DNA of 16,994 nt, taken from Gammaproteobacteria bacterium (GTDB taxonomy: Bacteria > Pseudomonadota > Gammaproteobacteria > SZUA-21). This document shows, one piece after another, positions 5,098 through 12,093 of this stretch. Within the stretch, counting starts at the first letter, position 1. Each line of letters begins with the position of its first letter. Below the pieces are notes generated by a model that did no database searches, was not told where the DNA came from, and saw nothing but the letters and a program-made list of their open reading frames with translations. Location: NCBI GenBank assembly GCA_003233075.1, contig QIKQ01000055.1:1-16994 (forward strand), in the 5' to 3' direction. The position numbers and the translations under genes were made by a program.

Positions 5098-6228
5098 ATG
5101 GCTCGCAGCCGATCAACAACGACTAACAATGACAGTAATGACAATTCAACCGACAATAATGAACTTGCCAGCAAAAAGGAACTTAGCAACATGGAGAATA
5201 CTATGAACCAAGCTGAAAAACTAAATGACTTGGAGTCACAAGAACTCGATATGGAAGTAATTAACGAAGAAAGTAAGAAAAAAACTAGCGCCACTAAACC
5301 TGCCAAGAAAACTAAAGCAAAGACTAAGGCGAAAACCAAAGCGAAAACCAAGGTAAAAGCCAAAGCAAAAACCCGCTCAAGTGAGTTATCCGAGGGAACA
5401 CTTGATGCAACTAGAATGTATTTAAATGAAATTGGATTTTCACCATTATTGACTGCGGAAGAAGAAGTCTTTTACGCCCGTAAAGCGCAAAAGGGTGAAG
5501 ACGCTGCCAGAAAGAGAATGATCGAAAGTAATCTGCGTTTGGTGGTCAAGATTGCTCGACGTTATTTAAAACGTGGTTTAGCCTTGTTGGATTTAATCGA
5601 GGAAGGTAACCTAGGTCTTATCCGTGCAGTTGAAAAGTTTGATCCAGAACGCGGTTTTCGTTTTTCGACCTATGCAACTTGGTGGATACGACAAACAATC
5701 GAACGCGCGATAATGAATCAAACGAGAACTATACGTTTGCCGATACATGTTGTTAAAGAAATTAATCTGTATTTACGTGCCGCTCGAAAACTTGCACAAG
5801 ATTTAGAGCGCGAACCAACCGCAGAAGAGATTGCAGCATTAATTGACAAACCAATTAGCGATGTCAAACGCATGCTTGGCTTAAATGAACGAGTGACATC
5901 AGTCGATACGCCTATTGGTGATGACGAAGATCGCATGTTATTAGACGCGATTCCGGATGAAAATAATCCCGATCCTTCGATGTTATTGCAAGATGAGAAT
6001 GTGCATAATAATCTTGAGCTCTGGCTAGATAAGTTGAATGACAAGCAAAGAGAAGTTGTGGAGCGTCGTTTTGGCCTCCATGGTTACGAACGTTCAACAT
6101 TGGAAGAAGTCGGCCAAGAAATTGGCGTGACAAGAGAAAGAGTTCGTCAGATTCAAATGGACGCGTTAAAACGCTTACGAGAAATATTAGAAAGCGAAGG
6201 TTTTTCCGAAGACGTTTTATTGAAGTAG
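5098..6228 (+). CDS. rpoS: RNA polymerase sigma factor RpoS, lysine-rich N-terminal tract
   Basis: RpoS is the general stress and stationary-phase sigma factor that directs core RNA polymerase. The conserved core starts near residue 102 (DATRMYLNEIGFSPLLTAEEEV). Region 2 (MIESNLRLVVKIARRY, LDLIEEGNLGLIRAVEKFDP, FSTYATWWIRQTIERAIMNQTRTIRLPIHVVKE) and the region 4 helix-turn-helix (TLEEVGQEIGVTRERVRQIQ) are intact and near-identical to E. coli. With this start it is 376 aa against 330 in E. coli. The excess is an Asn/Asp/Ser-rich head and a Lys/Thr/Ala tract (residues 60-92). ATG 5098 has AGAGGT 5 nt upstream. In-frame ATGs at 5191 (AAGGA upstream) and 5203 (GGAG at 5193-5196, 6 nt spacing) are strong alternatives. 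The 5203 product, beginning MNQAEKLNDLE, resembles the E. coli N-terminus. Confidence 0.96.
   Translation: MARSRSTTTNNDSNDNSTDNNELASKKELSNMENTMNQAEKLNDLESQELDMEVINEESKKKTSATKPAKKTKAKTKAKTKAKTKVKAKAKTRSSELSEGTLDATRMYLNEIGFSPLLTAEEEVFYARKAQKGEDAARKRMIESNLRLVVKIARRYLKRGLALLDLIEEGNLGLIRAVEKFDPERGFRFSTYATWWIRQTIERAIMNQTRTIRLPIHVVKEINLYLRAARKLAQDLEREPTAEEIAALIDKPISDVKRMLGLNERVTSVDTPIGDDEDRMLLDAIPDENNPDPSMLLQDENVHNNLELWLDKLNDKQREVVERRFGLHGYERSTLEEVGQEIGVTRERVRQIQMDALKRLREILESEGFSEDVLLK
5305..5373 (+). repeat. Degenerate 12-bp tandem repeat encoding KTKA units in RpoS
   Basis: Codons 70-92 of the 5098-start rpoS alternate Lys with Thr, Ala or Val (KTKAKTKAKTKA-type). At DNA level this is a degenerate 12-bp tandem, with the clearest adjacent units at about 5329-5352 (GCGAAAACCAA twice). 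Synonymous differences between units (AAA/AAG, ACT/ACC, GCA/GCG/GCC) show the repeat is not freshly duplicated, so the amino-acid pattern may be under selection. Similar Lys/Ala tails occur in histone H1-like bacterial proteins and in the N-termini of some actinobacterial primary sigma factors. Confidence 0.85.
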
Positions 6229-6251
6229 ATTACTCTCCTATGCTAAATTGG

Positions 6252-6285
6252 AATCCAGGTCGATTAAATTGGCCTGGATTTTTTT
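6252..6285 (+). terminator. Intrinsic terminator after rpoS
   Basis: A 10-bp stem, AATCCAGGTC (6252-6261) with GGCCTGGATT (6271-6280), encloses a 9-nt loop. The stem includes one G-U pair and runs directly into T7 (6279-6285). It lies 24 nt after the rpoS stop. The minus strand lacks a T-run, so it acts in one direction only. Confidence 0.92.
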
Positions 6286-6324
6286 ATGTTTGTCATATTG
6301 CGAGCAAACACCTAAAAATAACAG

Positions 6325-6356
6325 TAGCCTGTAGGAACGCAGTGAGTACAGGAACA
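6325..6356. repeat. REP-like inverted repeat between rpoS and the DUF498 gene
   Basis: CCTGTA (6328-6333) and TACAGG (6347-6352) are inverted repeats around the 13-nt spacer GGAACGCAGTGAG. The motif looks like a short dispersed extragenic palindrome. It lies just past the 3' end of the minus-strand gene but has no adjoining T-run, so it is not a clear terminator. Confidence 0.5.
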
Positions 6357-6357
6357 A

Positions 6358-6729
6358 TTAATCAATAATTAAACACGCCACCACATTTCTATTTTCTGAA
6401 CAAAGCAAATTAAAAGTACGGCAGGCGGCAGGCGTATCCATAATTTCGACGCCGATGTTTTTTTGGTAGGCTGAAGCTAAAGTACTTTGATCTGGAAATT
6501 TTAATTTTGATCCAGAGCCAATGAGTAGAATAGTTGGCTTTAAGCTAAGAGGCTCAATGAGATGGTCAGCTATTAAATCATCGATATTCGGGGGAGCCCA
6601 ATTTTCGATAAGTTGGTTTGCACTTACAATCAAACTATGTGAATAGTCGTCGCTATTAATACGTATGATGCGATCATCATAGCCGCGAATAACATATTTT
6701 GCGTCAGTATTGTCTAAACTTAATTGCAT
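6358..6729 (-). CDS. Mth938-like (DUF498/NDUFAF3-type) protein
   Basis: This 123-aa cytoplasmic protein has the Mth938-like fold pattern. It has an N-terminal part with IRGYDDRIIRIN, a central NWAPPNIDDL, the hydrophobic strand PTILLIGSGSKLKFP, and the C-terminal block VEIMDTPAACRTFNLLCSENRNVVACLI. All of these are characteristic of the DUF498 family. The family includes the mitochondrial complex I assembly factor NDUFAF3, but its biochemical role in gammaproteobacteria is unknown. The protein has no signal peptide or membrane segment. It is convergent with rpoS and divergent from alaC. No Shine-Dalgarno sequence is visible before its ATG at 6729. Confidence 0.88.
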   Translation of the reverse strand: MQLSLDNTDAKYVIRGYDDRIIRINSDDYSHSLIVSANQLIENWAPPNIDDLIADHLIEPLSLKPTILLIGSGSKLKFPDQSTLASAYQKNIGVEIMDTPAACRTFNLLCSENRNVVACLIID

Positions 6730-6998
6730 CGTTTGATTTATCGTCTTGTTAATAGCATTTAGTTGCGTCTAGTCTAGCGAATTTTGGCAAATGAGAACAG
6801 TCTGTAGGTCTCTAAAATGGTCGATTGACTCTAATTCTTCTGTCGGGATTTATCAACCATACTTATATCTTAGGAGAATATATTTAACAATGCGTCTTGG
6901 AGTGGCTTCGTTTTTAGATTATATCCAAGAGATCGTAAAATGTTTGTCATTATCTCTATTTTTAAAGACAAAAAACTCCCAATTATCAATGCTTAGGG

Positions 6999-7004
6999 TA
7001 TAAT
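6999..7004 (+). promoter_or_regulatory. Candidate -10 box for alaC-hom-thrC
   Basis: TATAAT is a perfect -10 hexamer, but no -35 match exists at 16-18 bp, so an activator may be needed if it is real. It predicts a 5' leader of about 125 nt for alaC. Confidence 0.4.
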
Positions 7005-7010
7005 CTTGGC

Positions 7011-7096
7011 CTGAATGCTAAGCGCGCACATAGCAGTGTAAACCGGCGAATGAGGTCAGCATCCTAGTTTTAATTTATTCTCGATCCTCGGCGAGG
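7011..7096 (+). promoter_or_regulatory. Structured leader of the alaC operon
   Basis: TGCTA (7016-7020) pairs with TAGCA (7031-7035), and the overlapping ATGCT (7015-7019) can instead pair with AGCAT (7057-7061), giving two mutually exclusive stems. An 8-codon ORF (7015-7041, MLSAHIAV) with Ala, Ile and Val codons spans the first stem, but it has no Shine-Dalgarno sequence. CCTCG-G-CGAGG (7086-7096) forms a further palindrome. No T-run follows, so classical attenuation is not shown. Confidence 0.2.
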
Positions 7097-7134
7097 GGAG
7101 AGTCAGGTGGAAAATCGAGGTAAAAGTAGTAGAA

Positions 7135-8343
7135 ATGGAAGAATTCCCAAGAATCAAACGTCTGCCCCCCTATGTTTTCAATATCGTAAATGATTTGAAA
7201 GCGGCCGCGCGCGCCAAAGGAGAGGATATTGTCGATTTTGGTATGGGAAATCCTGATCAGCCTACACCTGAACATATTGTTGATAAATTAGTCGAAGCGG
7301 CTAGACGTAAAGACACCCATCGTTATTCTGCATCTAAAGGCATACCTCGACTACGGCAAGCCATTTGCCACTGGTATAAGACCAAATATGATGTGAAGCT
7401 CAATGCTGACACCGAAGCAATTGTCACCATAGGTTCAAAAGAAGGATTAGCGCATCTTGCTTTGGCTACCTTAGGTCCGGGCGATAATGTCTTGGTTCCC
7501 AATCCAGCTTATCCAATACATCCATACGGAATTGTCATCGCAGGTGCCGATATTAGACATGTACCACTTGTCGCACATTTGGATTTTTTTGAAGAACTCG
7601 AAAAAGCAATTATTGACTCTTGGCCTAAACCTAAGATGTTAATTATTAATTTCCCAGGCAATCCGACGGCCCAATGTGTTGAATTAGATTTTTTTGAAAA
7701 AGTAATCAAAATTGCGCTGCAACACAAAATTTGGGTTATTCATGATCTTGCTTATGCTGAAATCGTTTTTGATGGTTACAAAGCGCCGTCCATTTTACAA
7801 ATTCCAAGAGCGAAGGAAGTGGCGGTAGAAAGTTATTCCTTGTCTAAATCATACAATATGCCTGGCTGGCGTATTGGTTTTATGTGTGGCAATACAAAAC
7901 TGATTGCAGCGCTGACTCGCATGAAGTCTTACTTAGACTATGGCATGTTTACGCCAATCCAAGTGGCAGGCATTGCGGCGCTTGAAGGCCAACAGGAGTG
8001 CGTCAGTGAAATTAGAGATATGTATCAACGCCGAAGAGATGTTTTATGTCAGGGGCTAAATGCGCTCGGTTGGAAAGTAAAGCCGCCTAAGGCAACTATG
8101 TTTGTTTGGGCTCCAATTCCACAACAATATCGAGAGATGGGTTCCCTGGAGTTTTCTAAAAAATTACTAAATGAGGCAAAGGTGGCAGTGTCACCCGGCA
8201 TAGGTTTTGGAAGTTATGGTGATGACCATGTTCGTTTTGGTTTAATTGAAAATGAACATCGTACCCGGCAAGCTTTACGCGCAATTAAAAAAATGTTTAA
8301 AAACGAAAAAGACACAAATCAGTCTGCAGGAGAATGTAGTTGA
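7135..8343 (+). CDS. alaC: Alanine-forming aminotransferase AlaC (class I PLP enzyme)
   Basis: AlaC transfers an amino group between glutamate and pyruvate to make alanine. It is a cytoplasmic fold-type I PLP enzyme. The N-terminus RIKRLPPYVFNIVNDLK and DFGMGNPDQPTPEHI are typical of the AlaC/YfdZ group. The PLP-binding Lys238 lies in SLSKSYNMPGWRIGF, preceded by NFPGNPTAQ and HDLAYAEIVFDG, and the C-terminal substrate-binding Arg is in DHVRFGLIENEHR. Its length of 402 aa is close to E. coli AlaC (412). ATG 7135 fits the family start; GAGG lies about 12 nt upstream, a loose Shine-Dalgarno spacing. Its TGA overlaps the hom TTG, so the two are translationally coupled. The family contains related aspartate/LL-DAP aminotransferases, so substrate is inferred from similarity. 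Confidence 0.9.
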   Translation: MEEFPRIKRLPPYVFNIVNDLKAAARAKGEDIVDFGMGNPDQPTPEHIVDKLVEAARRKDTHRYSASKGIPRLRQAICHWYKTKYDVKLNADTEAIVTIGSKEGLAHLALATLGPGDNVLVPNPAYPIHPYGIVIAGADIRHVPLVAHLDFFEELEKAIIDSWPKPKMLIINFPGNPTAQCVELDFFEKVIKIALQHKIWVIHDLAYAEIVFDGYKAPSILQIPRAKEVAVESYSLSKSYNMPGWRIGFMCGNTKLIAALTRMKSYLDYGMFTPIQVAGIAALEGQQECVSEIRDMYQRRRDVLCQGLNALGWKVKPPKATMFVWAPIPQQYREMGSLEFSKKLLNEAKVAVSPGIGFGSYGDDHVRFGLIENEHRTRQALRAIKKMFKNEKDTNQSAGECS

Positions 8344-9653
8344 AACCGGTTAATGTAGGAATTTTAGGTTTAGGTACTGTAGGTGGTGGAACCTATAGAG
8401 TATTAATGCGCAATGCCGATGAGATTTCTCGACGCGCAGGTCGTGGCATTCAAGTGACTCATGTCGCTGCACGCGATGTTAAGAGTAGTGAGTTTAAAGA
8501 ACTTGATAAGATTAAAATTACTCAAGATGCGTTTGAAGTGGTTAACGATCCAGAAGTTGATATTGTTGTAGAACTGATTGGTGGATATGATCCTGCACTG
8601 GAATTAGTCTTAAAGGCGATAGAGCAAGGTAAACATGTAGTCACAGCAAATAAGGCGTTGATCGCAGTACACGGTAATGAGATTTTTTCTGCAGCCAGTA
8701 AAAAGGGTGTCATGGTTGGTTTTGAGGCCGCAGTCGCCGGTGGTATTCCGATTATAAAAGCAATTCGAGAAGGCCTAGCAGGTAATCGAATTAGTTGGTT
8801 GGCTGGCATTATCAATGGAACGGGTAATTTTATTCTGACTGAAATGCAAGAAAAAGGGCGTAAATTTACTGATGTCTTAAAAGAGGCGCAAGAATTGGGT
8901 TACGCAGAAGCAGATCCGAGCTTTGATGTTGAAGGCATAGACGCCGCACATAAGCTAGCAATTTTAGGTTCTATTGCTTTTGGTGTGCCATTGCAATTTG
9001 AAAAAGTCTACACCGAGGGTATCAGTCACATTACTCGTGAAGATGTTGATTATGCCGAGCAACTTGGCTATCGAATTAAACACCTAGGCATTGCTCGTAA
9101 AGCGGATAAGGGAATTGAGCTTCGAGTTCATCCAACTTTAATTCCAGAAAAAAGATTAATTGCTAATGTAAATGGCGTTATGAATGCGGTCTTAGTCTAT
9201 GCTGATGCTTTAGGGCCTACATTATATTACGGTGCAGGTGCGGGTTCAGAACCAACAGCGTCGGCAGTCGTAGCCGATATAGTTGATGTGACTAGAACGC
9301 TAACAGCGGATTCAGAAAATCGCGTACCACATTTAGCCTTTCAGGCAAGTTCCTTAGCTGATACTCCAGTATTAAATATGGATGAAGTCAGTACTTCGTA
9401 TTATTTAAGATTGCAAGCTGCCGACGAACCCGGCGTCATAGCCGATATCACTCGGATACTGGGTGATCAGAAAATTAGTATCGAGGCAATGATTCAAAAA
9501 GAATCTAAAAATATTGAACAAACTGCATCCGTTATTTTATTAACGCATCAGGTACTTGAAAGAAATATGAATCTTGCCATTCAGCAAATTGAATCCTTAG
9601 ATTCAGTTTCGGGCAAAGTATGTCGAATTCGCATGGAGTCGCTTGGTAGTTAA
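8340..9653 (+). CDS. hom: Homoserine dehydrogenase with ACT domain
   Basis: Hom reduces aspartate semialdehyde to homoserine with NAD(P)H, the branch point to threonine and methionine. The nucleotide-binding loop GILGLGTVGGGTYR occupies residues 7-20. VVTANKALIA (about 102-111) and INGTGNFIL lie in the catalytic domain. The family signature EAQELGYAEADPSFDVEGID contains the catalytic acidic residues. A C-terminal ACT domain (about 355-430, YYLRLQAADEPGVIADITRIL) suggests allosteric inhibition by threonine. It is monofunctional, with no aspartokinase domain, and 437 aa long. TTG 8340 is well supported: AGGAGA at 8328-8333 lies 6 nt upstream and the codon overlaps the alaC stop as TTGA. Confidence 0.97.
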   Translation: MKPVNVGILGLGTVGGGTYRVLMRNADEISRRAGRGIQVTHVAARDVKSSEFKELDKIKITQDAFEVVNDPEVDIVVELIGGYDPALELVLKAIEQGKHVVTANKALIAVHGNEIFSAASKKGVMVGFEAAVAGGIPIIKAIREGLAGNRISWLAGIINGTGNFILTEMQEKGRKFTDVLKEAQELGYAEADPSFDVEGIDAAHKLAILGSIAFGVPLQFEKVYTEGISHITREDVDYAEQLGYRIKHLGIARKADKGIELRVHPTLIPEKRLIANVNGVMNAVLVYADALGPTLYYGAGAGSEPTASAVVADIVDVTRTLTADSENRVPHLAFQASSLADTPVLNMDEVSTSYYLRLQAADEPGVIADITRILGDQKISIEAMIQKESKNIEQTASVILLTHQVLERNMNLAIQQIESLDSVSGKVCRIRMESLGS

Positions 9654-9729
9654 TAAAAGCGCTTTATATACCAATGCAATAAATATTTTCTAACAAATAA
9701 TTAAAGCAGTCATTAGAAGGTGAAGAAAA

Positions 9730-10809
9730 ATGCCATTTAGACCCAGATACTCCGGTTTAATCGAAAAATATAAAGATCGTCTTCCAGTACACGACGATAC
9801 ACGAATTATTAGTCTGGGAGAAGGTAATACGCCTCTCATTCGCCTGAGTAATATCCCACGCTTACTAAAGCATGAAGCGGATATATATGTAAAATACGAA
9901 GGCTTAAATCCGACTGGTTCTTTTAAAGATCGCGGCATGACCATGGCAGTCACAAAAGCGGTTGAAGACGGAAGCGAGGCGATTATTTGTGCTTCAACTG
10001 GTAATACTTCTGCATCTGCGGCAGCTTATGCAGCAAGAGCAGGCATTAGAGCGTTTGTACTTATACCAGAGGGTAAAATTGCGATGGGTAAGCTTGCTCA
10101 AGCAATGATGCACGGCTCTGTTATAATTCAAATTAAGGGTAATTTTGATGACGGTATGGAGCTAGTCAAGCAAGTCGCAAAAACAGCACCTGTCTCGATT
10201 GTTAATTCGATTAATCCTTTTCGCTTGCAAGGCCAAAAAACCGCGGCATTTGAAATCCTGGAAGAGTTAGGCGGCGCACCCGATTTTCATTGCTTACCTG
10301 TTGGCAACGCAGGAAATATTAGTGCGCATTGGATGGGATATAAAGAGTATCACGAGCACGGCATCGTGAATGATTTGCCTAAGATGTTAGGTTACCAAGC
10401 CTCAGGTGCCGCACCCTTTTTACGTGGCGAGATGGTTGATAACCCGGACACGGTTGCAACCGCCATTCGCATTGGTCATCCGCAGAGTTGGGATAAGGCC
10501 TGGGCTGTACAAAAAGAGTCTTCAGGTTGGTTTGATGAATTCACGGATGCAGAAATTTTGGCTGCACAAAAGTTATTAGCAGAAAAAGAGGGTATATTTT
10601 GTGAGCCAGCGTCTGCGATTTCATTGGCAGGTGCGATGCGAGACATAAACAGCGGTAAAATCCCAGCGGCTAGCAAAATTGTTTGTACTCTGACAGGTCA
10701 TGGTTTAAAAGACCCGGATACCGCTATAAAGCAAAGCACTGCGGAAATGATTAATGTCGACGCTAATTTGAAGTCAGTTGAAAAGGCCATTTTAGACCAA
10801 ATGAAATAA
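9730..10809 (+). CDS. thrC: Threonine synthase
   Basis: ThrC converts O-phosphohomoserine to threonine. It is a fold-type II PLP enzyme. The PLP Lys66 lies in GLNPTGSFKDRGMTMA, followed by CASTGNTSASAAAYAARAG, and the phosphate-binding glycine loop is LPVGNAGNISAHWMGYKEY. The length of 359 aa matches the shorter class of threonine synthases (Bacillus/Pseudomonas-like partner of Hom) and not the longer E. coli type (428). ATG 9730 has AAGGTGA about 7 nt upstream. It follows hom after 76 bp with no terminator, so the two are probably co-transcribed. The gap contains the palindrome AAAGCGCTTT (9656-9665). Confidence 0.96.
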   Translation: MPFRPRYSGLIEKYKDRLPVHDDTRIISLGEGNTPLIRLSNIPRLLKHEADIYVKYEGLNPTGSFKDRGMTMAVTKAVEDGSEAIICASTGNTSASAAAYAARAGIRAFVLIPEGKIAMGKLAQAMMHGSVIIQIKGNFDDGMELVKQVAKTAPVSIVNSINPFRLQGQKTAAFEILEELGGAPDFHCLPVGNAGNISAHWMGYKEYHEHGIVNDLPKMLGYQASGAAPFLRGEMVDNPDTVATAIRIGHPQSWDKAWAVQKESSGWFDEFTDAEILAAQKLLAEKEGIFCEPASAISLAGAMRDINSGKIPAASKIVCTLTGHGLKDPDTAIKQSTAEMINVDANLKSVEKAILDQMK

Positions 10810-10830
10810 ATTTGGGCTAATCTCGACTAT

Positions 10831-10985
10831 AGGGTACCTCTAAAAATTAGGATATTTGTGCACTGGCCAAGGCAGAGAACTTTTTAAAAGCGCAGTTTAC
10901 ACGCAGTTTATCGCTGCGCGACCCCGAATTTTAAAAAGTTCGACAACACCGCCAGAGTGCAAATAGACACAATTAGAGGTGCCCT
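10831..10985. mobile_element. 155-bp MITE-like element with CTAT target duplication
   Basis: The terminal inverted repeats are AGGGTACCTCTAA (10831-10843) and, reverse complemented, AGGGCACCTCTAA (10973-10985). Imperfect pairing continues inward over more than 55 nt per arm and ends in a perfect 13-bp pair, GAACTTTTTAAAA (10877-10889) with TTTTAAAAAGTTC (10929-10941). An inner stem GCGCAG (10890-10895) / CTGCGC (10914-10919) caps the structure, and CGCAGTTTA occurs twice in the loop (10891-10899, 10902-10910). Exactly outside the repeats, CTAT occurs on both sides (10827-10830 and 10986-10989), as a 4-bp target duplication would. The element has no coding capacity. It sits between thrC and the rhomboid gene and may also stop or fold the thrC transcript. 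Confidence 0.78.
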
Positions 10986-11020
10986 CTATTTGCTGGTGCA
11001 AAATAGACTAGTCAGCGTTT

Positions 11021-11033
11021 TATAATCTGAGGT
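11021..11033 (+). promoter_or_regulatory. TATAAT and Shine-Dalgarno upstream of the rhomboid gene
   Basis: TATAAT at 11021-11026 is a perfect -10 box without a recognisable -35. GAGGT at 11029-11033 is a good ribosome binding sequence. The two overlap in function: if the TATAAT is the active promoter, the transcript would start at about 11033 and lose GAGGT. GAGGT lies 9 nt before an in-frame ATT (11043) but 21 nt before the TTG at 11055. Confidence 0.35.
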
Positions 11034-11054
11034 AATAACGAAATTTTTAAAAAC

Positions 11055-11933
11055 TTGCCATTTCCAACTATTACCTTATCAGTATCCTTGGCCTGTCTGA
11101 TAATATTTTTAGGGCAAGAATATTCGACGAAAAGTCTAGATACATTGGTAAACGATTATTGTAAAAGTTACTACAATATTGCTCCGAGTAAGAAACACAG
11201 CGCGAAAATAATTGAACAAGCAAAAAAACGTTGTATCCGTTCTCTTAAATTCATTCATTTATCAAAAAACAAACATCAAGCTATTGTTCAAACTGCTGTT
11301 TATTATACGAAAAAAAACAGATCAAACTTAAAATATGAATTGAGAAGAACTCAACGGCTCTACACACCCTTTCTCGCACCCGATTTTAATTTAACGTCTT
11401 ATTTAAAGTATCGTAGCAATTCTTGGAATCCCTGGCACATGCTGACCTCAGTGTTTGCGCATAAAGATTGGTCGCATTTACTTTTCAATTTGTTTCACTT
11501 TCTACTTTTTGGCTGCTTAGTCGAAATGCTGTTGGGCAAGAAGGCTTATGTTTTAAGTTTCTTACTAATGACCTATGGCAGTCAATTAGTATACTCTACG
11601 GTATTTGCAATGATTGATACGCCATCTGAAACCATCGGCTTATCAGGTGTAGTTTGGGGTATGATTGGGCTTGGTGTAGTTTTAATCAATGCGGTTGGTA
11701 TAAGGTATATTCCTAATAAAGTATTTAACTTGGTATGGGTTTTTGTGATTGCCTTTATAGGCATTAGTGTATATCAGTCATTTCCAGAAGAAATGGATTC
11801 AGGAATTAATGTAGTTGTGCATGCAGCGGGAGCTATTATTGGTTTGCTCATTGGCATATTCAGTTACAAGCGGGTTCGTGAAAACTTTCCGAACGAAAAG
11901 ATACAGCAGCAGGGGAGTTCACAGGAAACTTAA
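11055..11933 (+). CDS. Rhomboid-family intramembrane serine protease with long first loop
   Basis: Rhomboids cleave substrate proteins inside the inner membrane using a Ser-His dyad. Ser197 lies in GLSGVVWGMIG and His256 in VVHAAGAIIGLLIG. The supporting HxxxN is His141-Asn145 in SHLLFNLFHFLLFGCLVE. Six membrane segments are visible, beginning at about 4-20, 135-160, 162-182, 195-215, 220-240 and 250-272. A loop of about 110 residues (21-130), rich in Lys and Tyr, lies between the first two, much longer than in E. coli GlpG. The recorded start is TTG 11055. An ATT at 11043, 9 nt after GAGGT, would give MFKNLPFP and is a credible rare start. The gene has no obvious functional link to thrC or recJ. 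Confidence 0.9.
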   Translation: MPFPTITLSVSLACLIIFLGQEYSTKSLDTLVNDYCKSYYNIAPSKKHSAKIIEQAKKRCIRSLKFIHLSKNKHQAIVQTAVYYTKKNRSNLKYELRRTQRLYTPFLAPDFNLTSYLKYRSNSWNPWHMLTSVFAHKDWSHLLFNLFHFLLFGCLVEMLLGKKAYVLSFLLMTYGSQLVYSTVFAMIDTPSETIGLSGVVWGMIGLGVVLINAVGIRYIPNKVFNLVWVFVIAFIGISVYQSFPEEMDSGINVVVHAAGAIIGLLIGIFSYKRVRENFPNEKIQQQGSSQET

Positions 11934-12093
11934 AGAAATTGAAAATACCGAAAAAGATTTAATTTAAGAGGAATAGTAAGGCGAATATCTTCGGCGTAAA
12001 ACTAATAAGCTCTAAATTAGATAATTTAATTTGTTCGTTTACATTTACGAATCAATTAGCCAAACCTAGAGTCACTCGGATATAAACAAGTAA

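Larger units (their letters stand above)
6730..7134. other. 405-bp divergent intergenic region upstream of alaC
   Basis: This gap separates the minus-strand DUF498 gene from alaC. It holds a perfect TATAAT (6999-7004) and a leader of about 130 nt before alaC, described separately. A 70-codon frame at 6791-7003 could start at ATG 6890 behind AGGAG (spacing 13), but the predicted peptide resembles nothing I know and I do not call it a gene. I see no RNA gene or mobile element here. Confidence 0.5.

Noticed and set aside
5085..5363. Minus-strand ORF of 92 aa, hydrophobic (repeating A-L-V-F), opposite rpoS.
   Set aside because: Its pattern is the mirror of the lysine-rich repeat and Ser/Asn-rich head of RpoS; it is an antisense shadow.
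6791..7003. 70-codon plus-strand ORF, or 37 codons from ATG 6890 behind AGGAG.
   Set aside because: No family resemblance, Shine-Dalgarno spacing of 13 nt is poor, and its end overlaps the likely alaC -10 box.
9656..9665. Palindrome AAAGCGCTTT after hom considered as a terminator.
   Set aside because: It has no loop and no T-run; hom and thrC are more simply one operon.
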